Origin: a bacterium
GTDB taxonomy: Bacteria > Myxococcota_A > Bradymonadia > Bradymonadales > Bradymonadaceae
Assembly: GCA_030427705.1 (NCBI GenBank)
Contig: JAUIBR010000013.1
Coordinates: forward strand, 81,158-145,157
Reading direction: 5' to 3'
DNA length: 64,000 bases
Shown: one piece after another, positions 18,717 through 25,928 of the stretch
Layout: each line of letters opens with the position of its first letter
Position numbering within the stretch: position 1 is the first letter of the stretch
The notes under the pieces: model-generated
The model's input: only the letters and a program-made list of their open reading frames with translations
Database searches by the model: none
What the model was told of the DNA's origin: nothing
Made by a program: the position numbers and the translations under genes

Positions 18717-20135
18717 CTAAAGGCCCAATGCTCTGGGAATGATCTCGAGCACGCCTTCCCAAGCTTCCTCGGGGTTTTGGCCAATCGAAATCACGTCGAA
18801 TTTCCCGTCATTCTTGAGCGGCCCGACATTGTACAGGATGAACCGCCCCTCGCCCGTTTCCGCCCGCCACAGGTGCGAGGCAAGTCCCTTAACCAGGTCG
18901 TTGAACTCGGCCCCGGCGAGGTTTGAATCCTTGTAGTCTTGCGCGATGTAGTGTGGTCGATCGCGCATCAATCTGTCGGTCAGATACATCGGCGTACTAG
19001 TGCCGCCCCAGCGACCGTTGCACTCGGTAAAACGTGCGTGAAACTCGCCATCGAGATCGCCGTCGACGATGAAATCGAATGAACAGCGACCGGTATAGCC
19101 AAGGGATTGGAACACCGCTGAGATCGCCAACGATGCGTCGCCAATTGCCGTGTTTACCGGCTCGGGAAGGGTCGACGGCCGGCTACCGAGGAAGCACTTC
19201 TCTTCACCTTCGAGCAATTGTTCGTAGACGCCTTCAAGGACCGGGAGTCCTTCGGGTGGAATCCAAATCTGTGTCGATGGGGAGATATCCGTATCGACCC
19301 ATTCGACCACGAGGACTTCCTCGTCGCCTTCCCACTGGGTATCGGTCAGGAAATCTCGAATCATCGCCGTCAAATCTGCGTGCGACTTCTGCTGGATTTC
19401 CGACGACCGATAGACGGCGTTGCCCATCGCTGAAGCACATCTGGTGCGCTTGAGACCCACGAACTCATATTTCTTTGCGAACGCCATCAGCGTTTCGGCC
19501 AACGTCTCAATTGACGTCGACGTCTTCGTCTCAACGACCCACCGATCGTCCAACACCAGTCGAATGATCTCAGTCAGGCTGGCCTTGTCGTTGGCAACCC
19601 ACAAGGGTTCTGGGTTTGGCCCGACCACTTCCACATGAACGCCTTCGCGCTCTCGCAGGGTCTTTGCCAACTCCCAGACATCGCTGATCGACATGTATGG
19701 ATGTAGAAGCACTTCACCATGGTTTCGTGCCCATCTGGCAATGGCGTCGTACGCCTCACCTGCCGCGCATGCCTGGCTGACGGCTAGCAACCCGTTTACC
19801 GGTTCAGCCAACACCATGTCTGGATTTTCCAGATGCAGGTAATCCTGACAGTAGTCTTCGTATCCCTCTGAAACCGGCGTTACGGCAGCAAACAGGTCGC
19901 CTGTGTGGCTTCGAACTCGAGCTCGGTGTTGGTAGAGCTCAACCCCTGGGATGTCCGCCACGAAAGGAATATGGCTCACGTCCTCGAGGTGCAGGGCTGG
20001 CAATCGCCGTCCCGACCACCGGAAGCCCTCGTAGTCAGCGCGTGCTTCAGCAACAGCATCAAATGCTGGCCATCGTTTGCCCGCTGCGACAGCCCGGTCA
20101 TGTTCAGTCACGCTGAGCGTTTGGTTTCGGCGCAT
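18717..20135 (-). CDS. ATP-grasp-fold protein, possible peptide/amide ligase
   Basis: A 472-aa cytoplasmic protein. The C-terminal third carries the ATP-grasp signature: a strand ending in CSFDFIVDGD, then ARFTECNGRWGGTSTPMYL, where the acidic and Asn residues match the Mg-ATP ligands of peptide ligases of the carboxylate-amine type. A Rossmann-like pre-ATP-grasp region occupies the N-terminal half. The closest resemblance I can recall is the ligase module of pheganomycin-type (PGM1) enzymes, but this is uncertain. The ATG directly follows the stop of the membrane protein gene (TAGATG at 20133-20138), so it is the last gene of an M23 peptidase / membrane protein / ATP-grasp operon. Substrate unknown. 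Confidence 0.8.
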   Translation of the reverse strand: MRRNQTLSVTEHDRAVAAGKRWPAFDAVAEARADYEGFRWSGRRLPALHLEDVSHIPFVADIPGVELYQHRARVRSHTGDLFAAVTPVSEGYEDYCQDYLHLENPDMVLAEPVNGLLAVSQACAAGEAYDAIARWARNHGEVLLHPYMSISDVWELAKTLREREGVHVEVVGPNPEPLWVANDKASLTEIIRLVLDDRWVVETKTSTSIETLAETLMAFAKKYEFVGLKRTRCASAMGNAVYRSSEIQQKSHADLTAMIRDFLTDTQWEGDEEVLVVEWVDTDISPSTQIWIPPEGLPVLEGVYEQLLEGEEKCFLGSRPSTLPEPVNTAIGDASLAISAVFQSLGYTGRCSFDFIVDGDLDGEFHARFTECNGRWGGTSTPMYLTDRLMRDRPHYIAQDYKDSNLAGAEFNDLVKGLASHLWRAETGEGRFILYNVGPLKNDGKFDVISIGQNPEEAWEGVLEIIPRALGL

Positions 20136-20807
20136 CTACTTCCCTTTCTTGCCTTCGCCCATCGCCTTTTTGACGCGTTCCTCAAGCCGCAGGGCGAGGT
20201 ACGCGTCCAAGAATTTGTCGTCATTTAGGAGTTCGCAGCCGACGAGTTCGACCCAAAGTCCAGGACCTTCACCCGCCGAGAGTCGTTTCGGAAAAGGTTT
20301 GCGCGGCCAAACGACGTTCTTCGAGTTTGGGATCCAGACGCGCGTCTTCGCCTCTAATTTGGCTTCGATCACGATGTCTTGATTTCCGCCGCCCTTGTAA
20401 AACGGGTCCAAGCGGGTCACGGCGAGGCAATCGTCATCGGTGAGTTTGAGGAAGGCGTGTGAATTGCGCGCGTCTACGGTGTAGCGGCCTTTGACGTCAC
20501 CCGATTTATCCGTGACTTCCACAGCGCTTTCGCCGCCGACAATCTCGACGACTTGTGCATTCAGGGCTTTGACCTCGACCCGCTCGCGACCGTCAACAGA
20601 CACCCAGAGCGGCTCCATCCCCTTGTTGAGAACGTAGAGCTCTCCCTGACCATAGAGATACGAGCGATATCCAAACCATCCCGTGCCTGAGATCTGTCCG
20701 ACAAAGCCCAGAACCAGCACGATCGCAACGACGATCGCCAGCCCAAAACCGATGGCTTTGAGCTTGGAAGGGGGTTTGATGTCTTCGATTTCGGGTTCTT
20801 CGCTCAT
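20136..20807 (-). CDS. Single-pass membrane protein of unknown function
   Basis: A 223-aa protein with one transmembrane segment at about residues 17-40 (AIGFGLAIVVAIVLVLGFVG), an acidic cytoplasmic N-terminus (MSEEPEIEDIKPP) and a soluble domain outside. The C-terminus is highly charged (RVKKAMGEGKKGK). The soluble domain looks beta-rich (YVLNKGMEPLWVSVDGRERV). No family recognised. It sits between an M23 peptidase gene (17 bp upstream) and an ATP-grasp gene (no gap), so it may tether or regulate one of them. Confidence 0.82.
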   Translation of the reverse strand: MSEEPEIEDIKPPSKLKAIGFGLAIVVAIVLVLGFVGQISGTGWFGYRSYLYGQGELYVLNKGMEPLWVSVDGRERVEVKALNAQVVEIVGGESAVEVTDKSGDVKGRYTVDARNSHAFLKLTDDDCLAVTRLDPFYKGGGNQDIVIEAKLEAKTRVWIPNSKNVVWPRKPFPKRLSAGEGPGLWVELVGCELLNDDKFLDAYLALRLEERVKKAMGEGKKGK

Positions 20808-20824
20808 CGAGCTGACTTACCGAC

Positions 20825-21673
20825 TTACAGGAAGCTGTCGTCTTCCTCGAACACCATCTCGAACTCACCTTCTTCAGGTGCTTCGGGCAGGTATTCGAGG
20901 GCTGTCATATTAAGCGATTTGAGCGTGCTCAACATTCCGCGTTCGAAATCGACGAGGATTTGCGCCTCGCGGAGCGGCTCGACTCGTTCGAGTCCATCTT
21001 TGAGCGGGTCGACAAAACGGCCGTCGACCATGATTGAGAAGTGCAGGTGGTTTCCGGTAGCCAGACCGGATGCGCCAACGTAGCCGATGACATCACCCGC
21101 TTTGACCTCGACACCGGGATAGTACCCACGCTCGAATTTGGAGAGGTGCGCGTAAGATGACGAAAATCCTTCATGGTCGATCTTCACGAATCGACCATAG
21201 CCACCACGCCAGTTTCGATAGGCGATGGTTCCATCGGCAACGGCGACGATCGGCGTGCCACGCGGGGCCGCGAAGTCGACACCGTTATGCATCTTCTTGC
21301 GTTTCAAAATAGGGTGATAGCGCATTCCAAAACGGTCGCTAATCCGCACCAGGCCGTGGTTCAACGCACCCATTTCCCGTTCTTCGATCTTGAAGGCTAC
21401 CCAGTCCGCGCCTGTATTCAGGGCTTCGTAGACATACGCGCCAAGCGGCCGTTCAGGCACACTCTGGACCGCGAAATACGCGGCGCTTCGTACGTCACGT
21501 GCGGCACTGTAGTAGTCCGAATCAGGTTGTAATGGGATCGGGTCGACGTCAGGAACCAAAACATCGGTCTGGTGTTTGTGAGCACCAACACAAATCAATA
21601 GCACCGCAACCATCGCAGCAGTCTTGACGATCCACAGCATCGCCGAGCGCAGGTTTTGGAGAAATCGATTCAT
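20825..21673 (-). CDS. M23 (LytM) family peptidoglycan endopeptidase
   Basis: A 282-aa protein from the ATG at 21673; a GTG at 21685 is an alternative. An N-terminal anchor (about 11-30) precedes a linker and a complete LytM domain. The zinc ligands are H129 and D133 in HNGVDFA and H211 in HLHF, with H209 as the catalytic partner, so it should be active, unlike EnvC/NlpD-type regulators. It would cut crosslinks in the periplasm. An acidic tail (EEGEFEMVFEEDDSFL) follows the domain. It is the first gene of the operon with the membrane and ATP-grasp proteins. An FNR-box-like palindrome lies about 100 bp upstream. Confidence 0.94.
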   Translation of the reverse strand: MNRFLQNLRSAMLWIVKTAAMVAVLLICVGAHKHQTDVLVPDVDPIPLQPDSDYYSAARDVRSAAYFAVQSVPERPLGAYVYEALNTGADWVAFKIEEREMGALNHGLVRISDRFGMRYHPILKRKKMHNGVDFAAPRGTPIVAVADGTIAYRNWRGGYGRFVKIDHEGFSSSYAHLSKFERGYYPGVEVKAGDVIGYVGASGLATGNHLHFSIMVDGRFVDPLKDGLERVEPLREAQILVDFERGMLSTLKSLNMTALEYLPEAPEEGEFEMVFEEDDSFL

Positions 21674-21769
21674 CAGCTCACACACAAAGGCCCGAGGTTT
21701 TACCGAACGGGATCGATGAACGCAAGCGAGCTTGCGTCAGGTCGTAATGGGTTGAAGGTTCGATCATCA

Positions 21770-21783
21770 TTGATCGTGATCAA
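21770..21783. promoter_or_regulatory. FNR/CRP-family box-like palindrome
   Basis: TTGATCGTGATCAA matches the FNR consensus TTGAT-N4-ATCAA exactly. It lies about 97-110 bp upstream of the M23 gene start and 570 bp before the plus-strand lipoprotein, a suitable distance to control the M23 operon. No regulator gene is in the window, so the assignment is a motif match only. Confidence 0.4.
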
Positions 21784-21816
21784 AGATCGACCAAAAAACT
21801 TCTAAGAATCCCGACG

Positions 21817-21872
21817 ACAGCGAAGCGAAAACAGCAAAGCGATAACAGCAAAGGGGTAACAGCAAAGGGGTA
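21817..21872. repeat. Four tandem 14-bp repeats
   Basis: Units at 21817-21830, 21831-21844, 21845-21858 and 21859-21872. The last two are identical (ACAGCAAAGGGGTA), the second differs at two positions and the first at a few. A 14-bp unit does not preserve a reading frame, which argues that this is non-coding. Confidence 0.9.
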
Positions 21873-22122
21873 ATCACGGTGGGCGCCTTCGCGCATGTAG
21901 ATAATGTGGTTGTTGTGGATTGCGCATTTTGGCCACCGAGGGGAACCGAGATCCGTGAGGCCCACCGAGATTTGCTTGTCATCATTCGGTGGCGGGTCGG
22001 CATTTTGAGCAGTGCAACTGGGCTAGAGTGAAGGTGCCACGCCGTCAGGCGTAGGAACCGTAGCATCGGTCAGGCGGCAGCAAGAGGCGGTGTGATGTCC
22101 GCGTGGACGCTTCGTGAACGGA

Positions 22123-22140
22123 GTTTGGCTTTTGCCAAAC
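22123..22140. repeat. Perfect short hairpin
   Basis: GTTTGGC, loop TTTT, GCCAAAC: a perfect 7-bp stem. There is no following T-run on either strand, so I do not call it a terminator. Confidence 0.6.
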
Positions 22141-22356
22141 GAGTGAATCGACTGCGGCCAAAGCGGATATCGCCCGACTCGCAGCGAAGCCAAAAACCAC
22201 GGAACTCTCTGTGGGTCCTCACGGGCTTCGGTGGGCCCTCTGTGGTAAGAAACGCAATTTACAATCCAACATACAACAACCACGACAAAGCGTTCTGTGG
22301 CCTCAGACCCAAGAACCGCATAGAATGGTGGTCGAACCCTACCAATGGTTGTCGAA

Positions 22357-23526
22357 ATGAAGTTTTGGATCCCACTCTTAATCGTCCTCATCGCCGCCTG
22401 CTCAGACGACTCCGAACCCGCTGGGGCTCGCGATCTCGGTCAGAATAACCAGAACAACGTCGCCGATATGGCCAACGACGACGGGTCTGAGAACAACGCA
22501 AACAACGCGAACAATCAGAACGATATGCCGCTAAGTCCGGGCGTGATCTCCGTGAGCACCGACGTCATTACTTTCAATGGCGTTCGTGTGGGTGAGGAAC
22601 GACGGGAAACGATCGCCATTACGAATACCGGCGAGGAAGATATCATCATCACCGATGTGACGGTGGGTGAGATCAATCGCCGCGGCGACGTCGAGATCAA
22701 GCAAGGCAACCAATGGGTGGATGGGACGACGATTCTGGAAGGCGGAACCTTCGTGGAAATCGAGGTCCTGTACGCACCGACGGACGAAGAGGCGGACCGT
22801 GGCCTTATCACGATCAACAGCACGGATAGCGTCAATCCGGTTCTCGAAGTTCGCGTGGAAACGCAGAACCCGTACCCCGATATTGAGTTCCCGACCCTGA
22901 TTCGTTTCGGATTTGTTGAGGTCGGCCAATCTTCGACACAACAGGTCCTGCTCTACAATCGTGGTGGTGACCCGTTAACCATTCAGAATGCGGTGAAGTC
23001 CGGCCTTGGCCCATTCACGCTAGCGTTCATCCCAAGCGAAGAGCCGCCCAACGTCATTGAAAAGGACGAGGCCTTCGCCATCGATGTCACCTACACGCCG
23101 ACCGACACCGACGTCGACCGAGGTACCATCACCGTGACAAGCGACGACCCGAATGAGCCATCTATCGAGATCGCGCTGAACGGAAACGACCCAACGGCAT
23201 GCATCACCGTGACACCGCGGGTTGGTGATTTTGGCGAGATCGCGCCGAACCAAAAATCAACGAAGGACCTGACGATTTTCAATTGCTCGAGCACGTTGGA
23301 TTTGAACATTTCGTCCATCGAGCTCTCCGACGACGGCGGTGGAATCTTCGCCCTGGAAAATCCGCCCGCCGCTCCGCTGACGCTCGATGGCTTTGATACT
23401 CAAGTGATCACGGTGGCGGCCAACTTGCCGGAAGGTGAACGAATCGGCGAGCTGACCATCTCGTCAAATGACACGTCGCAACCCGACCTGAAAGTCGAAC
23501 TACGCGCACGTACGCCAGAGAATTAG
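22357..23526 (+). CDS. ASH-domain lipoprotein with Asn-rich linker
   Basis: A 389-aa lipoprotein from the ATG at 22357 (an ATG 12 bp upstream is possible but would extend a good signal peptide). The lipobox is LIAAC, followed by an Asn-rich linker (GQNNQNNVADMANDDGS and further Asn pairs). The mature part has three repeats of about 100 residues of the ASPM-SPD2-Hydin (ASH)/choice-of-anchor D type. Each repeat contains an IxxGxVxVGxxxxxxxxIxNxG pattern, for example TFNGVRVGEERRETIAITNT and RFGFVEVGQSSTQQVLLYNR. These Ig-like beta-sandwiches occur in secreted proteins of Myxococcota. Probably a surface adhesin or scaffold. Confidence 0.9.
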   Translation: MKFWIPLLIVLIAACSDDSEPAGARDLGQNNQNNVADMANDDGSENNANNANNQNDMPLSPGVISVSTDVITFNGVRVGEERRETIAITNTGEEDIIITDVTVGEINRRGDVEIKQGNQWVDGTTILEGGTFVEIEVLYAPTDEEADRGLITINSTDSVNPVLEVRVETQNPYPDIEFPTLIRFGFVEVGQSSTQQVLLYNRGGDPLTIQNAVKSGLGPFTLAFIPSEEPPNVIEKDEAFAIDVTYTPTDTDVDRGTITVTSDDPNEPSIEIALNGNDPTACITVTPRVGDFGEIAPNQKSTKDLTIFNCSSTLDLNISSIELSDDGGGIFALENPPAAPLTLDGFDTQVITVAANLPEGERIGELTISSNDTSQPDLKVELRARTPEN

Positions 23527-23599
23527 CGCCGATTGGCCGCTTGCCTCGAATCCCTAATACCGCCATCATTATCTTCGAACCGGGAAGTATGGGATTGGT

Positions 23600-24691
23600 A
23601 TGCGTCGTTTTCGTTGGATTCTCCTCGTAATCGCTTTGGGGCTCGTCGCTTGCGGCACAGATGATGTTAGCGAGGAAGCGAGCGGTCCGGAGGCATTGGA
23701 CCCCTCCGACCTAGAAGTGGTGCCCGATATCGACAGCAAGGGTGATGAGATCTTACCAACATTCGACGCGAATTTCGTCGTCGACGACCACCTGTATACC
23801 GACAGCGATTACATCACCGCTTCCGACCTTCAGACCTTCTTTGAATCCAGCCCTTATCACAGCCGTTCATGGCTGGCCGATGCTGAATTCGATGGCCGCT
23901 CGGCCGCTGATATCATCGTCGCGGTTTCCGAGGAGTTCGAGATCAATCCGCTGATGCTGCTGGTTCGCCTGCAGGTTGAGCAAGGGCTGGTGTCGAAGAC
24001 CGAACGGCCGTCCGAGCGTCGAATCAATCGTGCTTTGGGATGTGGTTGCGCAGACGGACAACACTGCGCAAGCCGTTTCTTAGGGTTCGAAAACCAAATG
24101 CGATGCGGAGCTGAGACCCATCGAAAACTCTTTGACCAGAGCGCAGACGGCACTGGTTCGTGGCGCTCAGGACGCACCAAGAGCACGTTGGACCGGGTGC
24201 GCGTCACCCCGCAAAACCACTCGACAGCTGCTTTGTATGGCTACACCCCCTGGGTCCTCCGAGGACGAGGCGGCAACTGGTTGGTTTGGAATATTGCCCG
24301 GAAGTTCACGCGTCACATGGAAGACAAGGGTCTGATCGTCGCCACGGTCCCAGCCTGGATCGGCACACCATGCAGCACAGACGACGAGTGCACGTTCTCA
24401 GCCAACGGCGAGTCGGCGTTCTGCTTGGATTTCCAGACGTTGCAAGGCGAGCTTGTAGGATTCTGCACGATCGTCTGCGAGGGCACCTGCCCTGACCGCG
24501 CCCAAGCCGCGACGACATTTTGCATCGCGGCTGATGTCCCGAACGTTGGAGTTTGCGCAGCACAAGCGGTCGACTTGAACAATCAGTGCGCGGACATTCC
24601 AGGCACGATTATTGAGGAGCGCGACCGCTTTGTCGGCGCGTCGGGTGCCTCACCAAGAACCTCATTGGTCTGCGCACCTGACGTCCAGTGA
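23600..24691 (+). CDS. Lysozyme-like lipoprotein, putative glucosaminidase/transglycosylase
   Basis: A 363-aa lipoprotein (lipobox LVAC). Residues 110-240 have the layout of lysozyme-superfamily glycan hydrolases: EEFEINPLMLLVRLQVEQGLV, where E of VEQG is the likely catalytic acid, then FENQMRCGAETHRKLFD and ALYGYTPWV, followed by GNWLVWNIARKF. A similar series occurs in endo-beta-N-acetylglucosaminidase-like proteins. The C-terminal 120 residues are Cys-rich (CSTDDECTF, CEGTCPD). The outer-membrane barrel gene starts with a GTGA overlap, so the two form an operon. It probably acts on peptidoglycan or on prey cell walls. Confidence 0.8.
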   Translation: MRRFRWILLVIALGLVACGTDDVSEEASGPEALDPSDLEVVPDIDSKGDEILPTFDANFVVDDHLYTDSDYITASDLQTFFESSPYHSRSWLADAEFDGRSAADIIVAVSEEFEINPLMLLVRLQVEQGLVSKTERPSERRINRALGCGCADGQHCASRFLGFENQMRCGAETHRKLFDQSADGTGSWRSGRTKSTLDRVRVTPQNHSTAALYGYTPWVLRGRGGNWLVWNIARKFTRHMEDKGLIVATVPAWIGTPCSTDDECTFSANGESAFCLDFQTLQGELVGFCTIVCEGTCPDRAQAATTFCIAADVPNVGVCAAQAVDLNNQCADIPGTIIEERDRFVGASGASPRTSLVCAPDVQ

Positions 24692-25854
24692 CACGCCGAT
24701 TCCTCGCCGCATTCATTGGGGTACTGCTCTTCTCGAACGTGGCGTGGGCGCAGACGAAGATCGAGTTCAGTCCCGGGCCGATCCTGTCGTCCAACCGTGT
24801 GGTTGGTGTCGGTGGTGCGTTCCTGTCGGTGGCCGAGGGGGCGGATGCCCATCTGATCACGCCTGCATCCTTTGCGATGCGCTATAATTGGGCGCGAAAT
24901 GACTTCTTCGATTGGGATTGGTCACTCTATTGGTTGTTGAGCACCGCATCCACACGCCCTGATATCACAGGGAATCCGGATGCGAGCGACGGTTCGTTCT
25001 TTCTGGGAGGCGGGCTGGACGCGCGGATGTCCAAGTTTGGTATCGGTGTTCACGCGTTGATAAAGCGATATGACCTCGATGTGACCCTGGAAGACGGGTC
25101 CACGCAGACGTATCGATTCAATCAGATTATCAGCCGGCTTGGCTTCGGCTGGGCTTCCTCGGCGCTCGACATCGTGTTTGGCCTGTCGATCGACACGGTG
25201 GCGATTGCCATGAACGACCCAGATACTCAGACGGATGTCCTGGGTATTCAGGGGGGTGGGCTGTCGCTAGGCGCGGTGTGGGCGCCAACTGGAAAGCCAT
25301 TTCGTGTGGGTTTCAAATACGATTCGCCGGCACTGGCTGCCGAAAGCACGATCGAGCCGCCGGTGGAACTGATGGATGTCGTCGACATCGAAGCCATGGA
25401 GGTTCCGGCCGAAGTTGGCATCGGCGCCTCCTACATGTTCTGGGACCGCGTCTACAATCCGACCCGGACCTTTGGCAGCGTAAAACCAGATGAGATCATT
25501 GGCCACGGCGGCAGACGCTATGTGCTCCTCACTGCCGACGTCATCATGCACATGCCCGTCAAAGACGCGGTGGGCGTGGTGTCGTACCTCAGTGGCAACC
25601 CAGAGGTCGCGGGCAATGATCATACGTTTTCGCCGCGATTTGGCGCCGAGAGCGAGTTTTGGGCCAATCAAATGCGTGCACGAATGGGTGGGTACCTGGA
25701 ACCGAGCCGAATCGAGAGTCAATCGTCACGAATGCACTTCACTGCTGGCCTGGACTTTCGTGTTCATGTCCTTATCGATTGGCGCCTCAATGGCGTCATT
25801 GATTTTGCGCGCCGCTACTACAACTGGGGAGTCGGCATCGGCTTTTGGCACTAG
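24688..25854 (+). CDS. Outer-membrane beta-barrel protein (FadL/OmpP1-like)
   Basis: A 388-aa protein that starts with GTG at 24688 and overlaps the previous stop (GTGA). A Sec signal peptide ends at AWA (MTRRFLAAFIGVLLFSNVAWA). The rest alternates short amphipathic strands with aromatic girdles (DFFDWDWSLYW, FGIGVHALIKRYD, RVGFKYDSP) and ends in a C-terminal aromatic strand (GVGIGFWH), typical of a barrel of 14 or so strands. Early residues GVGGAFLSVAEGADAHLITPAS resemble the plug region of FadL/TodX-type transporters. Likely uptake of hydrophobic compounds, or export of a factor linked to the lysozyme-like partner. Confidence 0.86.
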   Translation: MTRRFLAAFIGVLLFSNVAWAQTKIEFSPGPILSSNRVVGVGGAFLSVAEGADAHLITPASFAMRYNWARNDFFDWDWSLYWLLSTASTRPDITGNPDASDGSFFLGGGLDARMSKFGIGVHALIKRYDLDVTLEDGSTQTYRFNQIISRLGFGWASSALDIVFGLSIDTVAIAMNDPDTQTDVLGIQGGGLSLGAVWAPTGKPFRVGFKYDSPALAAESTIEPPVELMDVVDIEAMEVPAEVGIGASYMFWDRVYNPTRTFGSVKPDEIIGHGGRRYVLLTADVIMHMPVKDAVGVVSYLSGNPEVAGNDHTFSPRFGAESEFWANQMRARMGGYLEPSRIESQSSRMHFTAGLDFRVHVLIDWRLNGVIDFARRYYNWGVGIGFWH

Positions 25855-25928
25855 CGCAATTGCTGCGCTGGCGTCCGGTTCAACTTTGAGGCATCCTAGT
25901 GGGGACTCACTCCTTTAGGATTTCGAAG

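Larger units (their letters stand above)
21674..22356. other. Non-coding region with palindromes and tandem repeats
   Basis: At 683 bp this is the largest gap without a credible gene. It holds an FNR-box-like palindrome (21770-21783), an 8-bp-arm hairpin ACGCAAGC/GCTTGCGT (21720-21737), four 14-bp tandem units (21817-21872), a 7-bp-arm hairpin GTTTGGC-TTTT-GCCAAAC (22123-22140) and a stretch with repeated TCTGTGG motifs (about 22210-22255). Short frames across it (for example 22023-22391 minus) have no family resemblance and run through the repeats. It separates the minus M23 operon from the plus lipoprotein at 22357, so it also holds both promoters. Confidence 0.6.

Noticed and set aside
22023..22391. 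122-aa minus-strand frame in the large intergenic region
   Set aside because: Runs through repeats, overlaps the start of the lipoprotein at 22357 and resembles no family; likely spurious.
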